Shown here: positions 1-9,848 of the stretch, piece by piece
How positions within the stretch are numbered: position 1 is the first letter of the stretch
Layout: each line of letters opens with the position of its first letter
Assembly: GCA_031286585.1 (NCBI GenBank)
Contig: JAITUC010000029.1
Span: 1-64,000 of the forward strand
Direction of reading: 5' to 3'
DNA length: 64,000 nucleotides
Origin: Delftia acidovorans
GTDB taxonomy: Bacteria > Pseudomonadota > Gammaproteobacteria > Burkholderiales > Burkholderiaceae_C
Position numbers and translations under genes: made by a program
The notes under the pieces: model-generated
Databases searched by the model: none
Seen by the model: the letters and a program-made list of their open reading frames with translations, nothing else
Told to the model about the DNA's origin: nothing

Positions 1-34
1 CAAACTTCGTGCGCACAATCCATGACTTACTCAT
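1..34 (-). CDS. fdnI: Formate dehydrogenase-N cytochrome b556 subunit, 5' end only
   Basis: Only the first eleven codons are inside the window ([11 protein letters not shown]), and they match the start of the FdnI family. FdnI is the membrane cytochrome b that passes electrons from FdnH to menaquinone. The ATG overlaps the fdnH stop codon (ATGAGTAA), so the two are translationally coupled, as in other enteric fdn operons. The rest lies beyond the left edge. Confidence 0.85.
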   Translation of the reverse strand, partial: MSKSWIVRTKF

Positions 35-911
35 GATGATCCTCCTCGTCGTCATCCACCTCTTTGTTTGGCCCGATACCAATGTAGTGATAAATCAACC
101 CGGCAAAGGTGGCGATAAAGCCTGCCGCCGAGAGCGGTTTAAGCGCCCCTTTCCACAGATTGATCGAGGTATCGATCGCCGGATCTTTCGGCAGATTGTG
201 GTACAACTCCGGCTGGTCGTTATGGTGCAGCACATACATCACGTGCGTACCGCCCACGCCCTGTGGGTTATAAATCCCCGCGTTTTCATAGCCTCGCGCT
301 TTCAGCTTATCGACGCGTTGCTGCCCCACCTCCAGCATCTCTTTTTTGGTACCAAAGTGGATGGCCCCGGTCGGACACGTCTTCACGCAGGCAGGCTCTT
401 GCCCGACGCTGACGCGATCCACGCACAGTGTGCATTTATAGACCCGGTTATCCTCTTTGTTGAGACGCGGAATATTAAACGGACAGCCCGCAATGCAGTA
501 ACCGCAGCCGATACAGTTGTCCTGCTGAAAATCGACGATACCGTTGGCGTACTGGATGATTGCTCCGGCAGACGGACAGGCCTTGAGGCAGCCCGGATCT
601 TCACAGTGCATACAGCCGTCTTTACGGATTAGCCACTCCAGCTTGCCGTTCTGCTCGGTTTCGCTAAAGCGCATCACCGTCCAGGATTTGGCGCTCAGAT
701 CGGCCGGGTTATCGTAGACCCCAACGCAGTGACCCACCTCATCACGAATATCGTTCCACTCTGAACATGCCACCTGGCAGGCTTTACAGCCCACGCAGGA
801 GGAGACATCGATAAGCTTGGCAACTTCAGCCTTGTAATCCCGCCCGCGAGGCGCGGGCGTGATAGGGTTAGTCGCGGAGCGTTTGATAATGTCTTGTGTT
901 TCCATCGCCAT
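27..911 (-). CDS. fdnH: Formate dehydrogenase-N iron-sulfur beta subunit
   Basis: This 294-residue protein carries electrons from the FdnG active site to the FdnI cytochrome. It has four ferredoxin-type cysteine clusters, including [11 protein letters not shown] near residue 39, [14 protein letters not shown] near 100 and [12 protein letters not shown] near 133. A single C-terminal membrane helix near residue 260 precedes an acidic tail ([11 protein letters not shown]) identical in style to E. coli FdnH. Length and sequence fit FdnH more closely than generic four-cluster proteins. It follows fdnG by 11 bases and overlaps the fdnI start. The ATG is preceded by a GGAG-type ribosome site. The operon is expected to be induced by nitrate in the absence of oxygen. 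Confidence 0.97.
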   Translation of the reverse strand: MAMETQDIIKRSATNPITPAPRGRDYKAEVAKLIDVSSCVGCKACQVACSEWNDIRDEVGHCVGVYDNPADLSAKSWTVMRFSETEQNGKLEWLIRKDGCMHCEDPGCLKACPSAGAIIQYANGIVDFQQDNCIGCGYCIAGCPFNIPRLNKEDNRVYKCTLCVDRVSVGQEPACVKTCPTGAIHFGTKKEMLEVGQQRVDKLKARGYENAGIYNPQGVGGTHVMYVLHHNDQPELYHNLPKDPAIDTSINLWKGALKPLSAAGFIATFAGLIYHYIGIGPNKEVDDDEEDHHE

Positions 912-922
912 TTAATCGCTCC

Positions 923-3900
923 TTACGCTTTCTCGATGTTGACCAGAAACGCCTTATACTCCGGCGTTTGCGAGTTGGAATCGCCGACGTTAGGCGTCAG
1001 GGTATTGGCGATATAGCCTTTACGCGCCACGCCTTCAAAGCCCCAGTGCAGCGGGATACCGACGGTTTCCACCTGCTGGCCGTTGACATTAAGCGTCCGC
1101 AGACGACGCGTCACCACGGCAACCGCGCGAATAAAGCCGCGTTGGCTGCTGACTTTCACCCAGTCGCCGTTGGCGATGCCCTTGCTCTGCGCCAGCCCCT
1201 CGCTGATTTCAACAAACTGTTCCGGCTGCGCGATCGCGTTGAGCAGCGCATGCTTGGTCCAGGTGTGGAAATGCTCGGTCAGACGATAAGTGGTGCCGAC
1301 ATACGGGAACTTATCCTTCTTACCTAAACGGATGGCATCGTCGTCATACAGACGGACCACCGGGCTGGAAACCACATTCGGGTGCAGCGGGTTGGTGCCC
1401 AGCGGCGTTTCCATCGGCTCGTAGTGTTCCGGGAACGGGCCTTCCGCCAGCTTATCCAGCGCAAACAGGCGGCCAAGCCCCTCTGGCTGCATGATAAACG
1501 GCCCGGTTTTGCTCCCCGGCGGCGCGGTGTTGAAGTCCGGAATATCGTTACCGACCCACTTGCTGCCGTTCCACTGGATCAGCATCCGTTTCGCATCCCA
1601 CGGCTTACCGTTGATATCCGCCGACGCGCGGTTATAGAGGACGCGGCGGTTCAGCGGCCAGGCCCAGGCCCATCCCAGCGTATTGCCAAGCCCCGATGGG
1701 TCGGCGTTATCGCGGTTCGCCATCTGGTTGCCCTGCTCAGTCCAACTACCGGTGTAGATCCAGCAAGACGAGGCGGTGCTACCGTCATCGCGCAGTAGGG
1801 CAAAGCTGTTCAGCAACTGGCCTTTTTTCGCCAGCAGAACCCCGTCCCGATCGTAGAGATCCGCCAGCGCGTAGCCGTTGTTCTCTTTCGCCACCTCTTC
1901 GGATTCCGGATGGTCCGGCTGCTTGTAGTTCCAGCTCATTTTCAGCAGCGGCTCAACGCCCTTGCCGCCTTCGCGACGGTACATCTCGCGCAAACGATGA
2001 TAAATCCCGGCCAGGATCTCGCCGTCGTTGCGCGCTTCGCCCGGCGCGTCCTGCCCTTTCCAGTGCCACTGCAGCCAGCGTCCGGAGTTGGCGATCGAGC
2101 CGTCTTCTTCCGCAAAGCAAGTGGACGGCAGACGGAAGACCTCGGTCTGGATGGCGGAGGGATCGACGTCGTTAGACTCGCCGTGGTTCTGCCAGAAGGT
2201 CGAGGTTTCGGTCACCAGCGGGTCGATAACCACCATATACTTCAGCTTGCTGAGGCTACGGACCACTTTGTTTTTGTCCGGGAAGGACGCGACCGGGTTA
2301 AAGCCCTGGCAGATATAGCCGGTGACCTTGCCGTTATCCATCATATTGAAGTACTTGATAACGTCGTAGGCCTGGTCCCATTTTGGCAACCAGTTGAAGC
2401 CCCAATCGTTCTCTTTCTGCGCCGCATCGCCATAGAATGATTTCATCAGGCTGACGAAGAATTTCGGATAGTTGCTCCAGTAGTTAACCTGCTCGGCCAG
2501 CGTCGCTTTCGGCGTATTGGCGCTGAGATAGTTTTGCAGATCGGTCTGCTTGTCCGAGGGCAGCGTCAGATAACCGGTCAGGCTAGTCGACAACAGACCC
2601 AAGTCAGTTAACCCCTGAATGTTGGAGTGACCGCGCAGCGCATTGACGCCGCCGCCCGCCATCCCCATGTTGCCAAGCAGCAACTGGATCATCGCCATGG
2701 TGCGAATGTTCTGCGCGCCGACGGTGTGCTGCGTCCAGCCCAGCGCATACAGGAAGGTCGTGGTTCTGTCCGCGGCGCTGGTCGAGGCCAGCACGTCACA
2801 GACTTTCAGGAAGTCCTCTTTCGGCGTACCGCAAATGTTTTCGACGACATCCGGCGTATAGCGGGCAACGTGCTGTTTCAGCAGATTCCACACGCAGCGC
2901 GGATGGCTTAGCGTCTCATCGCGTTTGGCATAGCCGTTTTCATCGAACTGGTAGTTCCAGGACGATTTGTCATACTGGCGTTTTTCGGCATCGTAGCCGC
3001 TGAACAGCCCATCTTCGAAGGCAAAATCATCCCGTACCAGCAGGCTGGCATTGGTGTAATGCTTTACGTACTCGGCATTGATTTTGTTATTTTCGATCAG
3101 GTACAGCAACACGCCCGACAGGAAGGTAATGTCGGTGCCGGAACGAATCGGCGCATAGATATCGGCCACCGACGCCGTGCGGGTAAAGCGCGGGTCGACG
3201 ACAATAAGCGTGGCGTCGTTATTGTTTTTCGCTTCCATCGCCCAGCGGAATCCGACCGGGTGGGCTTCAGCGGCGTTACCGCCCATCACCATCACGACGT
3301 TGGCGTTTTTAATATCAACCCAGTGGTTGGTCATCGCACCGCGACCAAATGTTGGAGCAAGACTTGCTACCGTTGGTCCGTGTCAGACGCGCGCCTGGTT
3401 GTCTACCGCCAGCATCCCCAGCGAACGCACGAATTTCTGCGTCAGCATGCCGGTCTCATTACTCGCCGCGGAGGCGCACAGCATCCCAGTGGATAGCCAG
3501 CGGTTAACCGTGACGCCCTGCTCGTTCTTTTCAATAAAGTTGGCGTCGCGGTCGGCCTTCATCAGCGTGGCGATGCGGCTAAACGCCTCATCCCAGGAAA
3601 TGCGCTGCCATTTATCGGAACCCGGCGCGCGGTATTGCGGATAACGCAGACGGTTTTCGCTGTGGACATAGTCCAGCAGACCCGCCCCTTTCGGGCATAG
3701 CGCGCCGCGGCTCACCGGATGATCCGGATCCCCTTCAATATGGTAAATCGCTTCTTTCGCGTTTTTCGCGCCGTCGCCCAGGCTATACATTAATAGCCCG
3801 CAGCCCACGGAACAGTAAGTGCAGGTGTTGCGGATCTCTTTTGCGCGCAGCAATTTAAAATTGCGTGCCTGAGCCAGCGCCATTTTTGGGGCAAAGCCCA

Positions 3901-3970
3901 GTGCGGCTGCTGTTGTTCCGGCCATACCGCCTGCGCAGATTTTAAAAAACTTTCTGCGGCTGACGTCCAT
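923..3970 (-). CDS. fdnG: Formate dehydrogenase-N alpha subunit, selenocysteine-containing
   Basis: This is the periplasmic molybdopterin subunit that oxidises formate to CO2. The reading frame contains a TGA at 3385-3383, which is codon 196 from the ATG at 3970. E. coli FdnG places selenocysteine at that position, and the total of 1,015 residues equals the E. coli length. Naive translation therefore shows two pieces. The start at 3970 is chosen because GGAGG lies five bases upstream; an in-frame ATG at 3982 would sit on that ribosome site. A twin-arginine signal (SRRKFFK) begins at residue 4, and a CxxC-type 4Fe-4S motif (CTYCSVGCG) follows near residue 49. It is first in fdnGHI and requires SelABCD for full-length synthesis. 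Confidence 0.96.
3343..3382 (-). other. Bacterial SECIS hairpin for fdnG selenocysteine
   Basis: Immediately downstream of the UGA codon the mRNA can fold. GACCAA (3378-3373) pairs with UUGGUC (3348-3343), and an inner AGCAAG/CUUGCU stem sits around a small U-containing apical loop near 3356-3368. Bacterial SECIS elements recognised by SelB have this placement, directly 3' of the codon and inside the coding sequence. The fold was drawn by eye. Confidence 0.8.
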
Positions 3971-4036
3971 TGATTCCTCCATGCAGGATGTTTGTTCATC
4001 GCGCGGAGGAAACTAACAGCAATGTCCCTGTTTTTT

Positions 4037-4050
4037 TTGCGTCAAATCAA
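4037..4050 (-). promoter_or_regulatory. Probable FNR site upstream of fdnG
   Basis: On the minus strand the 14-base sequence reads TTGATTTGACGCAA, against the FNR consensus TTGAT-N4-ATCAA. The left half is perfect and the right half matches three of five. It is centred about 73 bases upstream of the fdnG ATG, which suits an FNR-activated promoter starting about 30 bases before the ATG as in E. coli. No convincing NarL site is called. The 224-base gap between fdnG and yddG holds nothing else I can name. Confidence 0.55.
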
Positions 4051-4194
4051 GGTCGAAAACGCTCGCCCCCTTAATAGTCAGCGCTGGCGGGTTTTACTAA
4101 TACTTAAGGGTTAACGCAGGCGGAAAAGATCGACCATCGACGGGCGAAAGGTGTTATAAATTCCGGCTGCGTTTGGCTAACTATCAGGTTTAAC

Positions 4195-5073
4195 ATGGAA
4201 AAAAAGAGAGCGACGTCGATAGGCTTCGCCGCCATTATCTTATGGAGCACCATGGTCGGTTTGATCCGCGGCGTCAGCGAAGGATTAGGGCCGGTCGGCG
4301 GCGCGGCGATGATCTATAGCCTCAGCGGTCTGCTGCTGATTTTTACCGTCGGCTTTCCCCATCTGCGCCAGATCCCGCGCCGCTATCTGCTGGCCGGCAG
4401 CGTCCTGTTCGTCAGCTATGAAATCTGCCTCGCGCTGTCGTTGGGCTTTGCCGCCACCCGCCAGCAGGCGATTGAAGTAGGCATGGTCAATTATCTGTGG
4501 CCCAGCCTGACGATTTTGTTCGCCATTCTGTTTAACGGCCAGAAAAGCAGCTGGCTGGTGATCCCGGGGTTATTATTGGCGTTGTTCGGCGTGACCTGGG
4601 TGCTCGGCGGCGAGCACGGGCTAAACGTCGATGAAATCATCAATAACGTGGTGTCCAGCCCGCTGAGTTATATTCTGGCGTTTGTCGGCGCCTTTATCTG
4701 GGCGGCCTATTGCACTGTGACCGCGAAGTATGCCAAAGGCAAAAACGGAATCACCCTTTTCGTCTTATTAACGGCGCTCACCCTGTGGTTGAAATTCCTC
4801 GCCAGCGACCAGCCGCCGATGCTGTTTAGCTGGCCGGTGGTGATTAAGCTGGTTACGGTTTCCGTGGCGCTGGGGCTGGCCTACGCGGCGTGGAACGTCG
4901 GGATCCTGCACGGTAACGTCAGTTTGCTGGCGGCGGCCTCTTACTTCACGCCGGTGCTTTCTTCCGCGCTGGCGGCGATACTGCTTAGCGCCGCCCTGTC
5001 GTGGTCGTTCTGGCAGGGTGCCGGAATGGTATGTCTCGGCTCCCTGCTCTGCTGGTATGCGACTCGCCGTTAG
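4195..5073 (+). CDS. yddG: Aromatic amino acid exporter, DMT superfamily
   Basis: This 292-residue inner-membrane protein has about ten predicted helices arranged as two EamA-type halves. It closely resembles E. coli YddG, which exports phenylalanine, tyrosine, tryptophan and related compounds and confers paraquat tolerance. Its position next to fdnG is the same as in E. coli. The start ATG follows an AGGTTTAAC leader with only a weak ribosome site. The TAG stop overlaps the benD stop by three bases on the other strand, so the two genes converge without room for a separate terminator. Confidence 0.93.
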   Translation: MEKKRATSIGFAAIILWSTMVGLIRGVSEGLGPVGGAAMIYSLSGLLLIFTVGFPHLRQIPRRYLLAGSVLFVSYEICLALSLGFAATRQQAIEVGMVNYLWPSLTILFAILFNGQKSSWLVIPGLLLALFGVTWVLGGEHGLNVDEIINNVVSSPLSYILAFVGAFIWAAYCTVTAKYAKGKNGITLFVLLTALTLWLKFLASDQPPMLFSWPVVIKLVTVSVALGLAYAAWNVGILHGNVSLLAAASYFTPVLSSALAAILLSAALSWSFWQGAGMVCLGSLLCWYATRR

Positions 5074-5846
5074 CCGAGATCGCCGCCCGCCACCGGCAAC
5101 GTCACGCCGGTGATATAGCTGGCCTCATCGCTGGCGAGAAACAGGATCGCATTCGCCTGTTCCGCCAGCGTTCCGTAACGATGCAACAGACTGCTCTCCA
5201 CCGTCTGATCGACCACCTGTTGATACCACGCTTTCTCCTGCTCGGTCGGCTGCTCGTCGTTGCGCGGCGTCAGGCGCGGCGGCGCTTCGGTCCCCCCCGG
5301 CGCGACCGCATTAATCCGAATGCCGCTGTTGCTGTACTCCATGGCAATCGAGCGGGTTAGCGCGTTAACGCCGCCTTTCGCGGCCGAATAAGGCACCCGA
5401 TTCACCCCCGCGGTGGCCACCGAAGAGATATTCACGATGCTGCCTTTCCCCTGTTTGAGCATCCACGGCAGCACCGCGCGGCATCCCCACAACGTAGGAA
5501 ACAACGAGCGGCGGATCTCTTTCTCGATTTGATCCGCTTGATACTCAGCGAAGGGGCGCGCCCAAATAGTGCCGCCAACGTTATTAATCAGTACATCGAT
5601 ACGGCCAAAGTGCGCAACCCCGGCGGCAAACACCTGTTCGGCGCTCTCCCATTGTTCGAGGTCCGCTTCCAGCGCCAGCACCTGACTGGCGACTGGCGCC
5701 AGCGCCGCCGCCAGTTCGTGTACATAGGTCGAACGATCAATTAACAGCAGAGCCGCGCCCTCGCGCGCTGCCTGTTCCGCCGTCTGGCGGCCAATCCCCT
5801 GCGCTGCGCCGGTAATGGCGACGACTTTATCGCTAAAACGCATCAT
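5070..5846 (-). CDS. benD: Benzoate cis-diol dehydrogenase (BenD)
   Basis: This short-chain dehydrogenase oxidises 1,6-dihydroxycyclohexa-2,4-diene-1-carboxylate to catechol with loss of CO2 and reduction of NAD. It has 258 residues. The nucleotide-binding TGAAQGIGR is near residue 13 and the catalytic YSAAK follows a conserved serine region near residue 150. It is last in benABCD, six bases after benC. Two ATGs are adjacent (5846 and 5843). A strong AGGAGG lies one base before the first, so the second is better spaced and may be the real start. SDR sequence alone would leave the substrate open; the operon context decides it. Confidence 0.93.
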   Translation of the reverse strand: MMRFSDKVVAITGAAQGIGRQTAEQAAREGAALLLIDRSTYVHELAAALAPVASQVLALEADLEQWESAEQVFAAGVAHFGRIDVLINNVGGTIWARPFAEYQADQIEKEIRRSLFPTLWGCRAVLPWMLKQGKGSIVNISSVATAGVNRVPYSAAKGGVNALTRSIAMEYSNSGIRINAVAPGGTEAPPRLTPRNDEQPTEQEKAWYQQVVDQTVESSLLHRYGTLAEQANAILFLASDEASYITGVTLPVAGGDLG

Positions 5847-5852
5847 GCCTCC

Positions 5853-6869
5853 TTATGCCGCCGCACTCTGGCTGGCGATAAATTTCTCATACCAAAAACC
5901 TGCCGGTGAAATGCCTCTTTCACGCAACGCCGTCGACACCGCGTTCACCATCGGCGGCGGCCCGCAGAGATAAATATCAACATCGCCGTTGTTCAGCATC
6001 GCGTCATCAAGATGTTCGGTCACAAAACCGCGCTGCGGGCAGGCGCTATGTTCATCCGCCACCACCGGCAGCCAGCGATAGCCCGTCAGGTGCTGATTAA
6101 ACGCGTCCAGCGCCTCGGTTTTCACCAGATCGCAGTCGCGGGTGACGCCGTACAATAAGGTCACCGGGCGCTGGCTGCCCTGCGTCTGTAGGGTCTGCAA
6201 CATTGACAACAGCGGCGCCAGACCGGTGCCCCCCGCCAGCATCAGCAGCGGGCGTTCGCCGCGGCGCAGATAGAAACTGCCCATCGGGCCGCTGAGGGTC
6301 AGGCGGTCTCCCGGCTGCGCTTGCTGGGTCAACCACTGGCTCATCATGCCGCCAGGCACGTTACGGATCAGAAAACTCCCTTCAAGAGAGCCCGACGGCG
6401 AACTGAACGAATAGGCGCGGACATGCGGCGTACCCGGCACCTGAATATTGATGTACTGCCCCGGCAGGAAAGCCAGCGGTTCATCCAGCGCGACGACCAA
6501 CTCAATGGCGGTATCCGACAGCAAATCCACCTGCCGCACCTCCGCCCCAAGGCTCGCCAGCGCGGTTTTACACTGGGCGGCGGCCACCGGCACATCGATA
6601 ACGCAATCGCTGGTCGGCACCATCTGGCAGGTCAACACCTGACGGACCTGCGCCTCATCGTCGCTTAACGCCTCTTCGAGGTAGTCTTCGCCCATACCAT
6701 ATTCGCCGCTGGCGCAGTGGCATTTGCAGGTTCCGCAGACGCCGTCCGAGCAGTCCATCGGTAGATTCACCTTCTGCCGGTAGGCGGCATCCAGCACTTT
6801 CTCCCCGGCATTGCACTGAATAAAACGGGTCATGCCGTCTTCAAAATTGAGAGCAATCGTAAAGGTCAT
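5853..6869 (-). CDS. benC: Benzoate 1,2-dioxygenase electron-transfer component
   Basis: BenC moves electrons from NADH to the Rieske centre of BenAB. Its 338 residues are organised as an N-terminal plant-type 2Fe-2S ferredoxin domain with the cluster motif CSDGVCGTCKC near residue 41, an FAD-binding region with RAYSFSS near residue 152, and a C-terminal NAD-binding domain with GGTGLAP near residue 215. This domain order is that of class IB dioxygenase reductases such as BenC and XylZ. It lies nine bases after benB and six before benD. Confidence 0.95.
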   Translation of the reverse strand: MTFTIALNFEDGMTRFIQCNAGEKVLDAAYRQKVNLPMDCSDGVCGTCKCHCASGEYGMGEDYLEEALSDDEAQVRQVLTCQMVPTSDCVIDVPVAAAQCKTALASLGAEVRQVDLLSDTAIELVVALDEPLAFLPGQYINIQVPGTPHVRAYSFSSPSGSLEGSFLIRNVPGGMMSQWLTQQAQPGDRLTLSGPMGSFYLRRGERPLLMLAGGTGLAPLLSMLQTLQTQGSQRPVTLLYGVTRDCDLVKTEALDAFNQHLTGYRWLPVVADEHSACPQRGFVTEHLDDAMLNNGDVDIYLCGPPPMVNAVSTALRERGISPAGFWYEKFIASQSAAA

Positions 6870-6878
6870 AAGCGCCTC

Positions 6879-7364
6879 TTAAATATGGTAAACGTCGATC
6901 ACCTGACGGATATAATCGTTATTCAGACGCACGGTTTTGCGAATGATCTGCGGTCTGCCGTCCTGCTCAATCAACGTGCAGCAGGTGGAGCCGAAATAGG
7001 CATCCGTGTGCTGATAGCGATGGCTCCAGGTAACCCAGTTGTAGCGCACGGCCAGGCCCTCATCGTTTTCGCCAATGAGCTCAACATTGCTAATCATGTG
7101 AGTGGTGCGCGGCTCTGGCGTACTGGCGCCGGAACGCTCGGTCTTAATGCGATAGACGCGATCTTCCAGCCCCTCTCGGTTGGGGTAATAGATAAGCGAA
7201 ATCTCTTTTTGCGGATCGCGCGTAAGCTGGTCATCGTCTCCCCACGCAGGCATCCAGTAGACCACCTGCGGGCTATAACAACTCAGCCATTCATCCCACT
7301 GGCGGTCGTCCAGCAAGCGCGCTTCGTAGTAGAGAAATTGACGAACCTGTTCGAGGTTTAGCAT
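6879..7364 (-). CDS. benB: Benzoate 1,2-dioxygenase small subunit
   Basis: This 161-residue protein belongs to the ring-hydroxylating dioxygenase beta-subunit family, which has a cystatin/NTF2-like fold. It provides structural support to the catalytic alpha subunit in an alpha3-beta3 complex. No metal-binding motif is expected or seen. The ATG overlaps the benA stop by one base (TGATG), which points to translational coupling and equal subunit synthesis. Length matches known BenB and XylY proteins. Confidence 0.94.
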   Translation of the reverse strand: MLNLEQVRQFLYYEARLLDDRQWDEWLSCYSPQVVYWMPAWGDDDQLTRDPQKEISLIYYPNREGLEDRVYRIKTERSGASTPEPRTTHMISNVELIGENDEGLAVRYNWVTWSHRYQHTDAYFGSTCCTLIEQDGRPQIIRKTVRLNNDYIRQVIDVYHI

Positions 7365-8746
7365 CAGGCCACCTCCACACGCTGAGTAATCGACTGGTCA
7401 TAACGCTGCTGCTCCTGCTCCAACGCCGCCAGCATCACCGTTTGCCAGTGGTGGTGATGGGCGATATACAGCGCTTCGTCTTCGGATTTCACCCCGCTTA
7501 AGCGCGGCGTAAAGCCAGCGTGCCGGGCGTGCTCATCCGCGCCGTCAACCCAGTGCAACGCGCCGCGGCTCAGATCGCTCCACGCCAGGTTTTCGCCGAG
7601 ATAACCGCGCTGGCAAGCGCTGAACTCTTCGAGGTCATCCGGCGTCCCCATGCCGCTGACGTTAAAGAAATCTTCGTACTGACGGATGCGCAACGCCCGC
7701 GCCTCGTCCGATTCCCCTTTCGGCGCAAAGCACCAGATAGTGACTTCGGTTTTATCGACCGCGATCGGGCGGATCACGCGGATCTGAGTGGAAAATTGAT
7801 CCATCAGGTAGATGTTAGGGTAAATGCACAAATTGCGGGTTTCGTTCACCATCTGGTCGGCGCGCAGTTCGCCAAACTCTGCCTGCAGGCGCTCACGATG
7901 GGCATAAACCGGGCGAACTTCCGGGTTCAGCGCCCGGGTCCACAGCAGCATGTGGCCATTATCGAATCCGTAGCCGCCGCCGATACTTTTTGACCAACCG
8001 TTGGCGTCCACCGCGTGCGTCCCTTCCGCTGCATAATTACGCCGCGACATGGTCGATGCGTAGTTCCAGTGCACGACGCTGACGTGATAACCATCGGCGC
8101 CGTTCTCCGCGCCCAGCTTCCAGTTACCCTCGTAAACGTAGCTGGACGAACCTTTGAGCACTTCCAGCCCGTCTGCCGCCTGGTCGACGATAAGGTCGAT
8201 AATCTTGCCGGTTTCGCCGAGATACTCTTCCAGCGGCTGCACATCCGCGCTGAGGCTGCCGAATAAGAAGCCGCGGTATGACTGAAAACGCGGCAGCTTT
8301 TGCAGATCGTGGGAACCTTCATGTTTAAAGGTTTCAGGATAACCGCCGGTGCTTTCATCTTTGGCTTTTAATAATTTACCGTTATTACTGAAAGTCCAAC
8401 CGTGGAACGGACAGGTAAATGAATTTTTATTCCCCGTTTTCCGGCGGCATAACATCGCGCCGCGGTGGGCGCAGCTATTAATTAACGCATGCAGTTCATT
8501 CTTTTTATCACGGGTAATAATGACCGGCTGCCGCCCTAACGTCAGGGTATAATAATCCCCCGCTTCGGGGATCTGGCTTTCATGAGCGAGAAACACCCAA
8601 TTACCTTCGAATATATGCTTCATTTCAAAATCAAATAACTGCGGGTCGGTAAAAATAGAACGATGGCAGCGGTAAATATGATTTTCACGATCAACAATTA
8701 ACGCATTGTTGATTTTATCTTTGAGCGCTGAAAGCGTTTTTTGCAT
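7364..8746 (-). CDS. benA: Benzoate 1,2-dioxygenase large (Rieske) subunit
   Basis: BenA carries the active site that adds O2 to benzoate, giving the cis-diol acid. Its 460 residues include the Rieske 2Fe-2S motif with CAHRGAMLC and CPFHGW near residues 92-115. The mononuclear iron region (NGADGYHVSVVHW) is near residue 215. It is the first ben gene but lies only 106 bases after catA on the same strand. Readthrough from the cat genes is possible, although a separate promoter in the 8747-8852 gap cannot be excluded. A GGAGG-type ribosome site precedes the ATG. Confidence 0.96.
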   Translation of the reverse strand: MQKTLSALKDKINNALIVDRENHIYRCHRSIFTDPQLFDFEMKHIFEGNWVFLAHESQIPEAGDYYTLTLGRQPVIITRDKKNELHALINSCAHRGAMLCRRKTGNKNSFTCPFHGWTFSNNGKLLKAKDESTGGYPETFKHEGSHDLQKLPRFQSYRGFLFGSLSADVQPLEEYLGETGKIIDLIVDQAADGLEVLKGSSSYVYEGNWKLGAENGADGYHVSVVHWNYASTMSRRNYAAEGTHAVDANGWSKSIGGGYGFDNGHMLLWTRALNPEVRPVYAHRERLQAEFGELRADQMVNETRNLCIYPNIYLMDQFSTQIRVIRPIAVDKTEVTIWCFAPKGESDEARALRIRQYEDFFNVSGMGTPDDLEEFSACQRGYLGENLAWSDLSRGALHWVDGADEHARHAGFTPRLSGVKSEDEALYIAHHHHWQTVMLAALEQEQQRYDQSITQRVEVA

Positions 8747-8852
8747 GAGTCAGCTCCTCCTGCAGAATTCAGGATGAAATAAATAGGGCAATTTAATTCA
8801 CAAGCGAGTGCAGAGTGTGCCCCAGGCCAGGCGCCCGGGGCGGTAACGCAGA

Positions 8853-9779
8853 TTATTCTTTGGCGCGTAAACGGGCGCCGCGGTGCTCTTCGTCGGCGTT
8901 CAGCGCTTTACACAGGGTAAAATCGAAGCACACTTCGGTATGCTCGCCATCCAGTTCACGCTGCGCAATGGTCTCGCGATCGCTCACTTTTACCGGGTCG
9001 GCAATCAAACCGTCGCGGGTGGCAAACGCAAAATCATCCCACAGGTATTGATCGCCGCTGAGGTTAATCTGGCTGGTTAAATGTTTATGACCTGGAGCGG
9101 AAACGAAGAAGTGAATATGCGCCGGGCGATTGCCGTGGCGGCCTAACTGATCCAGCAGTTTCTGCGTCGGGCCATCCGGCGGGCAGCCATAGCCTGACGG
9201 CATGATGCTGCGCACGCTGTAGCGGCCATCGGCGCCGGTGCGGATACGGCGGCGCAGGTTATAGTCGCTCTGGCTCTGATCGAAGAACGAGTAATTGCCC
9301 AGGGTATTGGCGTGCCAGATATCAACAATGGCGTTCGCCACCGGCTGGCCCTGATTATCTTTCACCTGGCCATGCAGCCACATCACTTCCCCGGCATCGG
9401 TACCGTCATCCATGCGGGCGTGGCCATCGGCCAGCGGCGCATTGGCCACATACAGCGGCCCTTCAATAGTGCGCGGGGTGCCGGTTTCGCGCTGCGCCGC
9501 CGCATCGAGGGCATCCTGACGCAGGTCGAGGAAGTGTTCAAGACCAAGTCCTGCCGCCAGCAGCGCCGCTTCCTGACGCCCGCCGAGTTCGTGCAGGTAA
9601 TTCACCGCATGCCAGAACTCTTCTTCTGTGACGTTATAGTCGTCGATCAGCGTGCAAATATTCTCCAGCAGACGGTGGACGATGGCTTTAAAACGTTCGC
9701 TGCCGCCAGGGACGTTTAAACCCGCGCCTTCACGTAATAATTTCTGCACGGCTTCTTGTTGTACGAAAGCATTACTCAT
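8853..9779 (-). CDS. catA: Catechol 1,2-dioxygenase
   Basis: This intradiol dioxygenase cleaves catechol to cis,cis-muconate using non-haem Fe(III). The 308-residue protein has an N-terminal helical lipid-binding dimerisation domain and then the catalytic beta-sandwich. Visible iron-ligand contexts are the tyrosine in LGNYSFFD near residue 167, the tyrosine in PSGYGCPP near 203, and the two histidines of PAHIHFF near 227. Length fits CatA and not the shorter protocatechuate enzymes. It sits between catC and benA, so catechol made by the Ben enzymes is taken straight into this step. Confidence 0.96.
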   Translation of the reverse strand: MSNAFVQQEAVQKLLREGAGLNVPGGSERFKAIVHRLLENICTLIDDYNVTEEEFWHAVNYLHELGGRQEAALLAAGLGLEHFLDLRQDALDAAAQRETGTPRTIEGPLYVANAPLADGHARMDDGTDAGEVMWLHGQVKDNQGQPVANAIVDIWHANTLGNYSFFDQSQSDYNLRRRIRTGADGRYSVRSIMPSGYGCPPDGPTQKLLDQLGRHGNRPAHIHFFVSAPGHKHLTSQINLSGDQYLWDDFAFATRDGLIADPVKVSDRETIAQRELDGEHTEVCFDFTLCKALNADEEHRGARLRAKE

Positions 9780-9808
9780 AATTATTCTCTCTTATCGTTG
9801 TAGGATAT

Positions 9809-9828
9809 TTGCCGGGTTATCCCGGCAA
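9809..9828 (-). other. Intercistronic stem-loop between catC and catA
   Basis: TTGCCGGG (9809-9816) and CCCGGCAA (9821-9828) form a perfect eight-pair stem with a four-base loop, in the 69-base gap between catC and catA. No T-run follows in the direction of transcription, so an RNA-stability or processing role is as likely as termination. Confidence 0.5.
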
Positions 9829-9848
9829 GAGGTCAGACGTTATTATTA

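Noticed and set aside
3335-3385. Apparent nonsense mutation splitting fdnG
   Set aside because: The TGA is at the conserved selenocysteine codon and is followed by a SECIS hairpin; the gene is intact.
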